Shown: in pieces, positions 24,398 to 34,166 of the stretch | How positions within the stretch are numbered: the stretch's first letter is position 1 | Layout of the letters: each line of letters begins with the position of its first letter | Source of the DNA: Inediibacterium massiliense | GTDB taxonomy: Bacteria; Bacillota; Clostridia; Peptostreptococcales; Thermotaleaceae | NCBI RefSeq assembly: GCF_001282725.1 | Contig: NZ_LN876587.1 | Span: 1,173,695-1,237,694 of the forward strand | Direction of reading: 5' to 3' | Length of the DNA stretch: 64,000 bases | Program-made: the position numbers and the translations under genes | Notes under the pieces: model-generated | What the model saw: the letters and a program-made list of their open reading frames with translations, nothing else | Told to the model about the DNA's origin: nothing | The model's database searches: none

Positions 24398-27034
24398 TTA
24401 CTCTTTTGCTAATTTGACCAAACGATACAAATGGTTCATAGCATCCATAGGTGTAAGATTTAAAATGTCAATTTTTTTGAGTTCATCTATGACATAATTT
24501 TTTTCTTCATTTAAAAAATTAAGCTGTACATCTTCTTCTTTTACTACTTCTGTCTTTATTTCTTCTTTTTCTATATCTGTTTTTATTTTTTTATGATGAA
24601 TATCATTTTCTTCTAATTGTATTAAAATTTCTTTTGCTCGATCAATGACTTCATCTCTTACTCCTGCAAGCTTTGCAACTTGTATTCCATAGCTTTGATC
24701 AATGCTTCCTCTAATGATCTTTCTTAAAAAAATAATATCGTCGTTATTTTCCTTTACTGAAATAGAGTAATTTTTCACACCTTCAAATATTCCTTCAAGC
24801 TCTGTGAGCTCATGATAATGGGTAGCAAATAATGTTTTGGCTCCTATCTTATCCTTTGAACTAATATATTCTACCACTGCCCAAGCAATACTAAGACCAT
24901 CATAAGTACTTGTTCCTCGTCCAATCTCATCTAATATAATCAAGCTATTTTTTGTAGCCTGATTTAATATATTTGCCAGTTCACTCATCTCTACCATAAA
25001 AGTACTTTGCCCTTGTGCCAAATCATCTGAAGCTCCTACTCTTGTAAAAATTCGATCTACTATTCCTATTTTTGCATTTTGTGCAGGAACAAAGCATCCT
25101 ATTTGAGCCATTAAAACGATTAAAGCTACTTGTCTCATATAAGTGGACTTTCCAGCCATATTCGGTCCTGTAATAATAGAAAATCTATTTTCTTCTCCAT
25201 CTAATAGAGTATCATTTCCTACAAACAAATCTACATCCATAGTTCTTTCTACTACAGGATGACGCCCATCACAAATTTCTATCTCACAATCGTCAGAAAC
25301 TACAGGTTTTACATATCCAAATCGATCACTTACCTCAGCAAAGGATAATAATACATCTAAGGATGCCACTGCATGAGCTGTATCTTGAATTTCTTTTGTG
25401 AATCTTTTGATTTCCTCTCTCACACGAATAAAAATTTCATATTCTAATTCTATAATTTTATCTTCTGCTCCTAATACTTTGGATTCTACTTCTTTAAGTT
25501 CTGGAGTAATATATCTTTCTGCATTGGCAAGAGTTTGTTTTCTAATAAAGTAATCTGGAACTAAATGTAGATTTGATTTGGTCACCTCTAGATAGTATCC
25601 AAAAACTTTATTAAACCCTATTTTTAAAGATTTAATTCCCGTACTATTTTTTTGATCATTTTCAAGATTTGCAATCCACTGTTTGCTATTTCTCACTATA
25701 TCTCTTAATTCATCTAATTCTTTGTCATATCCATCTTTTATGATTCCTCCTTCTTTTAAAGCCAAAGAAGGCTCGTCCATAATCGATCTATGAATTAATT
25801 CTCTTACTTCTTCTACAAGATACATTTGATTCATCAATTTCCTTAAGATTGAAGCATCTATATCCTTTAAAATATCTTTAATTTTAGGAAGGGCTCCTAA
25901 TGATGATTTTAAATTTACCAAGTCCCTTGCATTGGCATTTCCATAAGATATTCTTACTACCAATCTTTCTAAATCATATACATTTTTTAATGCTTCTTTT
26001 AATTCTTCTCGAATCATTAGATGATCCTTTAGAGACTTTACTCCATCTAGTCTAGCACGAATAGAATCAACCTCTTTTAAAGGTTCTTCAATCCATTTTC
26101 TGAGCATCCTTGCTCCCATGGCTGTGCTCGTTTTATCTAGTACCCATAAAAGAGAACCTCTTCTTTTTTTATCTCTCATAGTTTCTGTAAGTTCTAAATT
26201 TCGTCTTGTAGATTTGTCTAAAATCATAAAAGAGTCTGTTGCATAAACTTCTATATTATTTATATAAGATAGGGCATTCTTTTGTGTATCTTGTAAATAT
26301 TCTATCAATGCTCCTGTCGCACAAATGCTTTTGTCTTTATGATTTAGTCCCAAACCATCTAAAGAAGCTACTTTAAAATGATCCTTTATTTTTTGTTCTC
26401 CATATTTTTTTTCAAAAGCCCAGCTGTCAAATTCATTCATATAAGACGAAGTTATCAAAGAAATTTCTTTTTCTATATTGACCCCAGCACAATCAAAAGT
26501 ATTGATAATGATTTCTTTAGGATTTACTTTTACGATTTCATCTAAAAGCTTTATAAAAAATTTTTCATCTATAAATTGAGTTGTTTTTAATTCTCCTGTT
26601 GAAACGTCAGAATAGGCAATTCCTGCTCCATTTTTATCTATGTAAATAGACATGATATAATTATTTTGTTTCTCTTCTAACATATGAGCATCTATAATGG
26701 TTCCTGGTGTGATAATTTTTACAACATCTCTTTTTACAATTCCTTTTGCTTGTGAGGGATCTTCTACTTGTTCACAAATGGCTACCTTAAAACCTCTATC
26801 TACTAATTTTGCAATATAGCTTTCCGATGAATGATGGGGTACTCCACACATAGGAGCTCTCTCTTTCATTCCACAATCTCTACCAGTCAGTGTAATTTCT
26901 AGTTCCTTAGAGGCAAGTAATGCATCTTCGAAAAACATTTCATAAAAATCACCCAAACGAAAAAACAAAATACAATCTTTATATTTTTCTTTTAATTCCA
27001 TATATTGCTGCATCATTGGAGTTAATTTTGTCAT
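24398..27034 (-). CDS. mutS: DNA mismatch repair protein MutS
   Basis: Full-length MutS of 878 aa. The mismatch-reading FYE motif is in FFRLGDFYEMF near the N-terminus. Connector, lever and clamp domains follow. The ATPase has Walker A TGPNMAGKST, Walker B LIILDEIGRGTST and the ATHYHELTEL switch. An acidic, Lys/Glu-rich stretch (about residues 812-850) precedes the C-terminal helical end. AGGGGGAAG lies before the ATG. It sits between miaB and mutL in the conserved Firmicute cluster. Confidence 0.97.
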   Translation of the reverse strand: MTKLTPMMQQYMELKEKYKDCILFFRLGDFYEMFFEDALLASKELEITLTGRDCGMKERAPMCGVPHHSSESYIAKLVDRGFKVAICEQVEDPSQAKGIVKRDVVKIITPGTIIDAHMLEEKQNNYIMSIYIDKNGAGIAYSDVSTGELKTTQFIDEKFFIKLLDEIVKVNPKEIIINTFDCAGVNIEKEISLITSSYMNEFDSWAFEKKYGEQKIKDHFKVASLDGLGLNHKDKSICATGALIEYLQDTQKNALSYINNIEVYATDSFMILDKSTRRNLELTETMRDKKRRGSLLWVLDKTSTAMGARMLRKWIEEPLKEVDSIRARLDGVKSLKDHLMIREELKEALKNVYDLERLVVRISYGNANARDLVNLKSSLGALPKIKDILKDIDASILRKLMNQMYLVEEVRELIHRSIMDEPSLALKEGGIIKDGYDKELDELRDIVRNSKQWIANLENDQKNSTGIKSLKIGFNKVFGYYLEVTKSNLHLVPDYFIRKQTLANAERYITPELKEVESKVLGAEDKIIELEYEIFIRVREEIKRFTKEIQDTAHAVASLDVLLSFAEVSDRFGYVKPVVSDDCEIEICDGRHPVVERTMDVDLFVGNDTLLDGEENRFSIITGPNMAGKSTYMRQVALIVLMAQIGCFVPAQNAKIGIVDRIFTRVGASDDLAQGQSTFMVEMSELANILNQATKNSLIILDEIGRGTSTYDGLSIAWAVVEYISSKDKIGAKTLFATHYHELTELEGIFEGVKNYSISVKENNDDIIFLRKIIRGSIDQSYGIQVAKLAGVRDEVIDRAKEILIQLEENDIHHKKIKTDIEKEEIKTEVVKEEDVQLNFLNEEKNYVIDELKKIDILNLTPMDAMNHLYRLVKLAKE

Positions 27035-27060
27035 AAACTTCCCCCTTCTTTCACAATAAA

Positions 27061-27078
27061 GCCAGGGATTTCCCTGGC
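27061..27078 (-). terminator. Hairpin between miaB and mutS
   Basis: GCCAGGG (27061-27067) pairs with CCCTGGC (27072-27078) around a 4-nt loop, followed on the minus strand by TTTATTG. The weak T run suggests partial termination or attenuation rather than a full stop. Confidence 0.5.
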
Positions 27079-27086
27079 TATTATGT

Positions 27087-28520
27087 CTATTTTTCTTCTA
27101 CAAAAATACCATTTAAACTAAAAGTTTTAGGTTCTGTGATTTTTACATGTACAAGTTTTCCCATTAGATCATCAGGACCTGTAAAATTCACAAGCTTACT
27201 CTCTCTTGTACGCCCCATCCATTTTGTTTCATCCGTTTTGCTTTTTCCTTCTACCAACACTTCTACTATTCTATCTTTAAGCTCCATATTTTTTCTTGCA
27301 ACAATAGGATTTAAAACATTTAACAATCGATCAAATCGGTCATGCTTAACATTTTCCAAAACTTGCTCTGTATACTTTTCTGCCGGGGTTCCTTTTCTTA
27401 TGGAATAAAGGAAAGTAAAGGCTGCATCATATTCTACTTTTTTGACTAAATCTAGTGTTTCTTCAAAATCTTCTTCTGTTTCTCCTGGAAATCCTACGAT
27501 CATATCTGTAGTAATTGCAATACCTGGAATTTCTCTTTTTATAGTTTCTACTAATTTTAAATAATCTTCTTTTGTATAATGCCTATTCATTTTCTTTAAA
27601 ATATTTGTACTTCCAGATTGAACAGGTAGATGAATATGCTCACATATTTTATGACAATCTCTCATTGCTTCTATTAATCTATAAGATAGATCTTTAGGAT
27701 GTGAAGTCATAAATCTTATTCTTTCGATTCCATCTATTTCATTGATCTTATATAAAAGATCCGCAAAATCCATTTTTTCTTCTAAAGTCTTTCCATATGA
27801 ATTTACATTTTGACCTAAAAGTGTAATTTCCTTTGTACCGTTTTTTGCAAGTCCCTTGATTTCTTTTAAAATATCTTCTGGATTTCTGCTTTTTTCTCTT
27901 CCTCTTGTATAAGGTACAATACAATAGGTACAGAAGTTATTACATCCATACATAATAGTTACAAATGCCTTTAATTCATATTTTCTAATCGCAGGAACTC
28001 CTTCTATGATTTCTCCTTCTTCCCATATATCTACCAACATTTCTTTAGATTGCTTTTTTTCTGTTAGCAATTGAGGGAATTTATGAAGATTATGAGTTCC
28101 AAATATTAAATCTACATGATTGTATTTCTTCTTGATAGCTTGTACTACATGAGGTTGTTGCATCATACACCCACACACTACAATAATCATATCTTTTTTC
28201 TTCTTTTTTAAAGGCTTAAGTTGTCCTAAGTTTCCATATACTTTAAATTCTGCATTTTCTCTTACACAGCATGTATTATAAATGATTAGATCTGTCTCTT
28301 CCATAACAGTAGTTTCTTCATATCCCATATTGTCAAGCATTCCTAATAGTTTTTCAGAATCGTGCTCATTCATTTGACAACCATAGGTTACCACCATAGC
28401 TTTTTTTCTTCGTCCATTTTTTTCAAAAAATATCTCATTTTCCATTTTCATCATTTCTATATATTCATTTTGAAGGGCTATTTCCTTCAAAGAAACATTC
28501 ACTTCTTTTCTTTCGCTCAT
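27087..28520 (-). CDS. miaB: tRNA methylthiotransferase MiaB
   Basis: Radical SAM enzyme of 477 aa that adds the 2-methylthio group to isopentenyl-A37 in tRNA. The N-terminal UPF0004 domain holds cysteines of the second cluster ([30 protein letters not shown]). The radical SAM motif is [11 protein letters not shown], and a TRAM domain ends the protein. The first 40 residues are an extra extension common in Firmicute MiaB. First gene of the miaB-mutS-mutL-miaA-hfq cluster. Confidence 0.97.
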   Translation of the reverse strand: MSERKEVNVSLKEIALQNEYIEMMKMENEIFFEKNGRRKKAMVVTYGCQMNEHDSEKLLGMLDNMGYEETTVMEETDLIIYNTCCVRENAEFKVYGNLGQLKPLKKKKKDMIIVVCGCMMQQPHVVQAIKKKYNHVDLIFGTHNLHKFPQLLTEKKQSKEMLVDIWEEGEIIEGVPAIRKYELKAFVTIMYGCNNFCTYCIVPYTRGREKSRNPEDILKEIKGLAKNGTKEITLLGQNVNSYGKTLEEKMDFADLLYKINEIDGIERIRFMTSHPKDLSYRLIEAMRDCHKICEHIHLPVQSGSTNILKKMNRHYTKEDYLKLVETIKREIPGIAITTDMIVGFPGETEEDFEETLDLVKKVEYDAAFTFLYSIRKGTPAEKYTEQVLENVKHDRFDRLLNVLNPIVARKNMELKDRIVEVLVEGKSKTDETKWMGRTRESKLVNFTGPDDLMGKLVHVKITEPKTFSLNGIFVEEK

Positions 28521-28639
28521 TCAATTATCGCTCCTTCATACTTCATACTTTTTAAATTTAGCTTGTTTTATATCATAACATATTATAACAGTTTGATGTA
28601 ATTATATTCAAGGTTATACTATTGGTTTTGGCAATTCAG

Positions 28640-28750
28640 TCATAAATTTTGCATATCATTTTTCATATTTAATAAAAATGATCCATTTGTTTCTTTCATA
28701 GTTAAATTACTTTCAACCCAATTATAATCATTCATTTTAAAAACTTTCAT
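28640..28750 (-). CDS. 36-aa small protein, possibly truncated
   Basis: Reads MKVFKMNDYNWVESNLTMKE then TNGSFLLNMKNDMQNL. GGGAGGAG stands 5 bases before the ATG. The start MKVFKMNDYxWV resembles small clostridial/phage-type proteins I recall, in which the frame goes on further, so this may be a C-terminally shortened copy. The rest of the gap 28521-28840 shows nothing else. Confidence 0.4.
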   Translation of the reverse strand: MKVFKMNDYNWVESNLTMKETNGSFLLNMKNDMQNL

Positions 28751-28849
28751 CTACTCCTCCCTTTCTCGTTAATTAACCTTTAGCTTTTTTGATATCTACT
28801 ATCATATTTGGTATAATTTACCTAAATAAACTGAAAGGTTGTGCATTCC

Positions 28850-29146
28850 ATGAATTATTCAATATCAATTATTTCTGCATTTCTCACTATCTTAATTCTT
28901 CATATTTTAGATACCAAATATCATTACAAAACTAAACTTATTAAATTTTTCGGTTCAAATTTCAAATATGATATATCTCTTGGAATACTAATTTTTGTTC
29001 CTTACTTATTTCTTAAGGATTTAACAAATGAATTTCCAATACATGCTTATGAACCAATTTTTTTTGATATTTTAAATAGACCTATTTATTGTACTGTTCT
29101 TTCTTCATATTTTTACTTATGTCGTAGACCTAAAGACCTCCGTTAA
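28850..29146 (+). CDS. Small membrane protein, unknown
   Basis: Protein of about 98 aa with two or three predicted helices (about residues 2-18, 43-58 and possibly 78-92) and a basic C-terminus. GAAAGG lies 11 bases before the ATG at 28850; an alternative GTG at 28841 is too close to it. No family is recognised and the ribosome site is poor, so it may be a relic. The gap that follows (29147-29405) shows no gene. Confidence 0.4.
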   Translation: MNYSISIISAFLTILILHILDTKYHYKTKLIKFFGSNFKYDISLGILIFVPYLFLKDLTNEFPIHAYEPIFFDILNRPIYCTVLSSYFYLCRRPKDLR

Positions 29147-29464
29147 ATACAACGTTCTCATTTCTGATATTCAACAACTTTTCTCATTCTATTCCATCTG
29201 TCCGCAATCCTAAAGGGTACCTTTATTTTCTAGGATATGAGAGAATCAAAGCATAAAAAAAGCTTCATGTAGTACACACAAAACTTTTTGAAATCATCTT
29301 TTGTCCAAATTCCCCCTTTTCGCTTATATTATAAATTTCATACAAATGGTTAAAATAACAATATAATCTTAATCAATTTTATATTTAATCGTTCTGTATT
29401 ACTTTTATGGGGATGATTTTTACCATTGTTGCAATATTTACTACTAGTTAAGGGAGGTAATAAC

Positions 29465-29512
29465 ATGGTTTATACAATGATTGTAAAAATTTCATTTATG
29501 AAAGGAGGTTAA
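29465..29512 (+). CDS. 15-aa leader ORF upstream of a small membrane protein
   Basis: MVYTMIVKISFMKGG-stop has a strong ribosome site (AGGGAGG, 7 bases before the ATG). Its last codons AAA GGA GGT are themselves the Shine-Dalgarno site of the next gene, whose ATG is 5 bases after the stop. This is a typical layout for translational coupling. Confidence 0.5.
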   Translation: MVYTMIVKISFMKGG

Positions 29513-29517
29513 TCTAT

Positions 29518-29712
29518 ATGTTATCTGTCTCTTTTCAACAATTTATTTTTGGTGTTTTTCTGAATTGTATTGCAATATATATGGTAAAATACATTGATGA
29601 TATCATACAAAGAATCATTGAAAATTCAGCCCTCAACAAAATATTAGTTACAATAAATGTGCTAATGATAATTGCTATATGCCTACTTATCGCAAATATA
29701 AATATCTTCTAA
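29518..29712 (+). CDS. 64-aa membrane protein
   Basis: Two predicted helices (about residues 6-24 and 41-62) flank a polar stretch with KYIDDIIQRIIENSALNK. AAAGGAGG stands 8-9 bases before the ATG, formed by the end of the leader ORF. The gene lies inside 13-bp inverted repeats. The small size, two helices and leader resemble toxin-like or holin-like small proteins, but no family is recognised, so this is only a suggestion. Confidence 0.6.
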   Translation: MLSVSFQQFIFGVFLNCIAIYMVKYIDDIIQRIIENSALNKILVTINVLMIIAICLLIANINIF

Positions 29713-29894
29713 TCATAAATATATATAATTTATAATTCAGCATAGATTTTTTAATAATCATCCCCATATTTTATGAAAATACACTTTATTAACCTTATAT
29801 TTTGTACTTTTTTGTATTAGAATTACTTTTTTGATATAATGTTCTTAAATTTAACATTAGTGGATATCCATTAAATAAATGGAGGTACGTTTAC

Positions 29895-30218
29895 ATGGTA
29901 AATCCAATCATCAATAAAGTATTTCTAACAAAGGTTTATAAAATTATTGAATTTTCAATACAACACATATTTCTTAGTTTTGTCCTCTATATTACTTTAT
30001 CTCCAATTTATATGTTTATGAGGATACAAAATAGTTTTCTAAAAAGTACATTAGTATTAGCTATTTTTTTAATATTATTCAGAAAATTTATTATATCCAA
30101 AGCAAACGACGATAAACTATTTGGTAAATATACTTTGTATGTTGAATCTCTAATAAGTATATTAATAGTTATAATTCTTTTATATACCTTTGGAATTCCT
30201 CAAATAACTTTCCATTAG
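29895..30218 (+). CDS. 107-aa membrane protein, unknown
   Basis: Three or four predicted helices (about residues 18-36, 46-62 and 83-101) with basic loops. GGAGG lies 8 bases before the ATG. A terminator-like hairpin follows at 30281. It stands alone on the plus strand between two AT-rich gaps. No family is recognised. Confidence 0.55.
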   Translation: MVNPIINKVFLTKVYKIIEFSIQHIFLSFVLYITLSPIYMFMRIQNSFLKSTLVLAIFLILFRKFIISKANDDKLFGKYTLYVESLISILIVIILLYTFGIPQITFH

Positions 30219-30280
30219 CTTAAGTAAATTGTGTCATTTCTCTCTCACTAACTATCAATTTAGAGATTTCCATATAAATA

Positions 30281-30322
30281 TAAAACACCGCAAAATTCAG
30301 TCTTGAATAATACGGTGTTTTA
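30281..30322. terminator. Terminator between convergent genes
   Basis: TAAAACACCG (30281-30290) pairs with CGGTGTTTTA (30313-30322) around a 22-nt loop. It lies between the 107-aa gene (plus) and the GNAT gene (minus), and could serve both. Confidence 0.6.
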
Positions 30323-30415
30323 TAAATTATCTAATTTTTTGATTGTTATACTAAATAGAAATACAGCTATCTAATAAAAGTTAAAGATCATGCTCATAAT
30401 CTCACATGACAAAGT

Positions 30416-30928
30416 CTAGCAATCAATCGTTCCACTTACTCCATCTAATGCGCCTTTAACTAATTCACAAGCCAAAACATTTTCTTCTGGAATCTCATGC
30501 AAATATTTAATCCCAAAGTCAACAGACTTTTTAAATCCGAATTTGCTATAATAAGCAGTATCCCCTACAAGCACGATAGATTTATATCCCATATCTTTCG
30601 CCAATTCAAAACTTTTGTTTATTAATTTAGAACCAACACCTTTATTACGATATTCCAAAGCAACAGAAATAGGTGCTAATAAAAGCGTTTCTGTTTTGTA
30701 ACCACTATTACTGATATAACTTTTAGTTAGCATAATATGTCCAATTAATACATTATTCTCTTCAGCTACTAAAGCAAGTTCAGGAATATAGTTATCGCTA
30801 CTTCGTAATTGGTTAACAAAATCTTGTTCCTTACCATTAGAAACTTTTGCAGTTTGAAATGCAACCTTTACTAAATCATATATTTGCTTACAATCATCTT
30901 GTTTTTCTTGCCTAATAATTATATTCAT
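30416..30928 (-). CDS. GNAT-family N-acetyltransferase
   Basis: Acetyltransferase of 170 aa using acetyl-CoA. The fold pattern is clear: IIIRQEKQDDCKQIYDLVKV (beta1-alpha1), LLLAPISVALEYRNKGVGSK (beta4 and the pyrophosphate-binding Q/RxxGxG-like loop) and YYSKFGFKKSVDFGI near the end. It resembles the YhbS-like subgroup of predicted acetyltransferases. The acceptor is unknown. TTGGAGG precedes the ATG. A 19-codon ORF lies about 50 bases upstream. Confidence 0.9.
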   Translation of the reverse strand: MNIIIRQEKQDDCKQIYDLVKVAFQTAKVSNGKEQDFVNQLRSSDNYIPELALVAEENNVLIGHIMLTKSYISNSGYKTETLLLAPISVALEYRNKGVGSKLINKSFELAKDMGYKSIVLVGDTAYYSKFGFKKSVDFGIKYLHEIPEENVLACELVKGALDGVSGTIDC

Positions 30929-30980
30929 ATATAAACCTCCAATATTAATTGTAATTAGTAATCTGTGGGAGGCTATACTT

Positions 30981-31040
30981 TTATTTTATTTGTATATACC
31001 CCCCTGTTGATACCAGCTCCAATGTACCCAAATTGAACAT
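30981..31040 (-). CDS. 19-aa ORF upstream of the GNAT gene
   Basis: MFNLGTLELVSTGGYIQIK-stop follows AGGAG by 7 bases. It could be a leader peptide. Alternatively it is a stub of another acetyltransferase, since GTxELxTxRL is a common N-terminus in RimJ/L-type enzymes. The remainder of the gap 31041-31339 is AT-rich without a recognisable gene. Confidence 0.35.
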   Translation of the reverse strand: MFNLGTLELVSTGGYIQIK

Positions 31041-31339
31041 AAAATATCTCCTTTTTATTTATTAAAATATTAATAACCTTAATATTATTAATTTATCACC
31101 ATTATCTTACAGATTCATCTATATTCTATAATAATCAAAACATATTTACAAGATTATCAGCCAGAGAAAATATGCATATTTCTATTTTCAAACACCACAT
31201 TATTCAATTTTCAGAGAACATTATATTTTTCCCATTAGTAATCATGTATTATTTATTTCATAATTTTATCTCTTTTAAATTATTAATATATCTTTAGTAT
31301 ATTTGCCAACTTACTCTTATTTTAATGGCTATTCTCCTT

Positions 31340-31465
31340 CTACATTATCCTCAATAGTTCATCTAATGTACTATATGTCTCAATATAAGCCAGATTACCT
31401 ACAGTAAATTTTTCAATAATTGGTATAATATGATCATGACATTCAGAAGGAGGTGACACAAATGA
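31340..31465 (-). pseudogene. Unidentified C-terminal coding relic
   Basis: A 41-codon minus-strand frame reads SECHDHIIPIIEKFTVGNLA then YIETYSTLDELLRIM-stop. It has protein-like composition but no start codon, and it overlaps the ribosome site of the plus-strand DUF2569 gene. It is probably the leftover end of a lost gene; I cannot name the family. Confidence 0.35.
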
Positions 31466-31953
31466 CTATTGATAATAAGACTGAGCTATTAGAATATAGT
31501 GGTATAGGTGGATGGCTACTACTGTTTACAATTACTGCAATCATTAGGCCAATATATATGGCATATGAGACCTATTCTACATTCTCCACTTCTCTTACTG
31601 AGGATACATGGTATGCACTAACATCGCCTAGTAGTCCTGTTTACCATGTTCTATGGAAACCAACTATAATTTTTGAACTTGTTGCAAATATAATTTCTGT
31701 TCTTCTAGCTCTTACAGCTTTGTTTTTACTTTTTAAAAAATCCAGATTTTTTATTAAAATGTGGTCATTTTCTGTGATCATGAGTATACTTTTCATGGTA
31801 ATTGATATGATTTTATGTAATCAAATTCCAGCATTGGGTAACGAAACTTTTGAAGTTTTAGTTCAAAATTTATTCAAAAATATAGGTTACTTAACAATCT
31901 GGGGAACTTATCTACTGAAATCTCAACGAGTAAAGAATACTTTTATAAGATAA
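31462..31953 (+). CDS. DUF2569-type membrane protein
   Basis: Protein of 163 aa with four predicted helices and the GIGGWLLLFTITAIIRPIYM segment characteristic of DUF2569-family membrane proteins. The ATG at 31462 has a near-perfect AGAAGGAGGTGA 5 bases upstream; an upstream in-frame start at 31453 overlaps that site. The function of the family is not known to me. It stands alone and converges with ald. Confidence 0.75.
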   Translation: MTIDNKTELLEYSGIGGWLLLFTITAIIRPIYMAYETYSTFSTSLTEDTWYALTSPSSPVYHVLWKPTIIFELVANIISVLLALTALFLLFKKSRFFIKMWSFSVIMSILFMVIDMILCNQIPALGNETFEVLVQNLFKNIGYLTIWGTYLLKSQRVKNTFIR

Positions 31954-32001
31954 TTACATTGAATCGATTATTTTATCAGATGGTTTTCTTTATACAAAAA
32001 A

Positions 32002-32023
32002 GAAGCTACTGAAATAGTAGCTT
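32002..32023 (-). terminator. Terminator of ald
   Basis: GAAGCTACT (32002-32010) pairs with AGTAGCTTC (32015-32023), and TTTTTTG follows on the minus strand. It could also end the convergent DUF2569 transcript. Confidence 0.8.
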
Positions 32024-32047
32024 CCCATTTTTTATAATTTCAATTTA

Positions 32048-33187
32048 CTAAATCGTAGCTTCAGCTTCACAACCTAGGATTTCTTCAATAGGTGTATATT
32101 CTAAATTATGAACTTTTGCTACAGATTCATAAGTAATTTTTCCATCAATTACATTTAATCCTTTTGCCAATGCAGGATCTTCACGAAGAGCAGCAAGATA
32201 TCCTTTATTCGCAATTTTTAATCCGTAAGGTATTGTTGAGTTTGTAAGAGCAAAAGTAGCAGTTCTAGCTACTGCACCAGGAATGTTTGGTACTGCATAA
32301 TGAAGTACACCATGTTTTTCATAAGTTGGTTTATCATGAGTTGAAATTCTATCAATAGTTTCAATAGAACCACCTTGGTCAATAGCTACGTCTACTATAA
32401 CAGAACCTGGTTCCATAGTTTTTACCATTTCTTCTGTTACAAGTGTAGGAGCTTTTGCACCAGGAATAAGTACAGATCCGATCAATAAATCTGCCTTTTG
32501 AACAGCTTTTGCTATATTATAGCTATTAGACATAATTGTATTTACTTTTCCTTCAAATAAATCATCTAAGTATAAAAGTCTTGCTGGATTAATATCTAAA
32601 ATCGTAACATTTGCACCTAAACCTAACGCCATTTTAGCTGCATTTGTTCCAACAATTCCTCCACCAATAACTACAACTTCTCCAGGCGCAACTCCAGGAA
32701 CGCCCCCAATTAACATTCCTTTTCCACCTTCATGCTTTTCTAAGAATTGTGCCCCTACTTGTGTAGCCATTCTTCCAGCAATCATACTCATAGGAGTAAG
32801 AAGTGGTAAAGATCCATCTGCTAATTGAACTGTTTCATAAGCAATACCAATTACTTTTTTCTCTATAAGAGCTTTTGTAAGTTCTGGTTCTGGTGCTAAA
32901 TGTAGGTATGTATATAGAATTTGTCCTTCTCTAAAATATCCATATTCTTCTTTTAATGGTTCTTTTACTTTTATAATCATATCTGCTTTATCAAATACTT
33001 CTTTTGCTGTAGGTATAATTTCAGCTCCTGCACTTTTAAACGCCTCGTCATCTATCCCTATTCCCATTCCAGCATTATGTTCAATGATTACTTTGTGCCC
33101 ATTTTTTACAAAAGATTCTACTCCTGCAGGTGTAATGGCTACTCTGTTTTCATTGTTTTTAATCTCCTTTGGAACTCCAATAATCAT
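32048..33187 (-). CDS. ald: Alanine dehydrogenase
   Basis: NAD-dependent enzyme of 379 aa that interconverts L-alanine and pyruvate plus ammonia. The N-terminal signature is [20 protein letters not shown] and the Rossmann motif is [20 protein letters not shown]. The catalytic Lys and His lie in MIIKVKEPL and [13 protein letters not shown]. The length fits the family (about 370 aa). It is a single-gene unit with its own terminator. In sporulating Firmicutes it serves alanine catabolism. Confidence 0.96.
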   Translation of the reverse strand: MIIGVPKEIKNNENRVAITPAGVESFVKNGHKVIIEHNAGMGIGIDDEAFKSAGAEIIPTAKEVFDKADMIIKVKEPLKEEYGYFREGQILYTYLHLAPEPELTKALIEKKVIGIAYETVQLADGSLPLLTPMSMIAGRMATQVGAQFLEKHEGGKGMLIGGVPGVAPGEVVVIGGGIVGTNAAKMALGLGANVTILDINPARLLYLDDLFEGKVNTIMSNSYNIAKAVQKADLLIGSVLIPGAKAPTLVTEEMVKTMEPGSVIVDVAIDQGGSIETIDRISTHDKPTYEKHGVLHYAVPNIPGAVARTATFALTNSTIPYGLKIANKGYLAALREDPALAKGLNVIDGKITYESVAKVHNLEYTPIEEILGCEAEATI

Positions 33188-33353
33188 GTTAATCCCCCCA
33201 TTTATTTTTTATGTACACTATATATAATACATAGTGTATGTCCTGAAATTATTATAACATAGAAAACATTTTTAAGATACAGAATTTTGTTTATTGTTTA
33301 AAATTTTCTAATAAATGATTCGCACATTTTTACATATTTCATCATTCTATTTA

Positions 33354-33974
33354 TTAAGAGCTCTTGGAAAATATTTTTTTCCAGAAAGGCTTATTTTTTT
33401 CTTCTAATCTTTTCATCTTTTCTCTCAATTGAGCCATCTCATAAGACTTCTCTTTTACTTTCATCTTAAGCCTTGCATTTTCGCAGATTAAAACATCTTT
33501 TTCTTTTCGGATCACATCTGTATTCTCAATCTCTTCTTCTTCTTTTTTCATAGAATGAAAATAATCAATAATTTCATCCTTTGCTTCTTCTAGCTTGTTC
33601 CCTATATTGAGTCGAATCGTCTCATGAACTTGATCACAAATTCTTTGAATCATGTCTTTTGCAGGATCTTTATCTATCACACATAACTCTTGTGATTCTG
33701 AAGTTGCGGCCACTTCACTAGTTGAAGGAATCACTAATTCTGGGGCTTCTAAAATCAATTTAATTTGTTTATTGGTAAGGCCTCTCTCTTGAAGCTCTTT
33801 AATATAAAATAATCTTTCTATTTCTTTATAAGTATAGTACCTACGATTTGTAGGTGTTCTAGGAATCTCTAAATTAAAATCACTTTCATAATATCTTAGT
33901 ACATGAGCTTCATATCCTGTTAATTTACTTACTTCTGAAATAGAATATCTTTTTTCTTTATCAATCACATTCAT
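33354..33974 (-). CDS. MerR-type HTH protein with coiled coil
   Basis: Protein of about 206 aa. A MerR-like HTH (YSISEVSKLTGYEAHVLRYY, then TNRRYYTYKEIERLFYIKEL) lies at residues 8-75. A Ser/Thr-rich linker follows, then a long charged coiled coil (about 155-195). It lacks an effector-binding domain and cysteines of metal sensors. Such proteins resemble RacA-like or uncharacterised clostridial MerR-like proteins. Start choice among 33977 (GTG), 33974 (ATG) and 33968 (GTG) is unclear; AAGGAG lies just upstream. The target is unknown. Confidence 0.75.
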   Translation of the reverse strand: MNVIDKEKRYSISEVSKLTGYEAHVLRYYESDFNLEIPRTPTNRRYYTYKEIERLFYIKELQERGLTNKQIKLILEAPELVIPSTSEVAATSESQELCVIDKDPAKDMIQRICDQVHETIRLNIGNKLEEAKDEIIDYFHSMKKEEEEIENTDVIRKEKDVLICENARLKMKVKEKSYEMAQLREKMKRLEEKNKPFWKKIFSKSS

Positions 33975-34084
33975 CACTCCTTCAATGTAAATATTCTTGG
34001 ATCATTTGATAATTCCTGCAATTTTGTAGTAAATTTAGAATATTAATTTTAGTCAAACTTTAACAACAAACAGACATTTATAAC

Positions 34085-34134
34085 AAAAAATACTACTTCT
34101 TTACAACGTAAATTGTAAAGAAGTAGTATTTTTT
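34085..34134 (-). terminator. Long hairpin terminator of cheR
   Basis: A perfect 22-bp stem (34085-34106 with 34113-34134) encloses a 6-nt loop and ends in T/A runs on both sides, just after the cheR stop. Confidence 0.85.
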
Positions 34135-34166
34135 TGTACTTTACGTATAAAATTATATAAATAATC

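Larger units (their letters stand above)
29406..29768. repeat. 13-bp inverted repeats bounding a small cassette
   Basis: TATGGGGATGATT at 29406-29418 and its exact reverse complement AATCATCCCCATA at 29756-29768 enclose about 340 bp containing a 15-codon leader ORF and a 64-aa membrane protein gene. No target-site duplication was found by eye. Confidence 0.5.
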
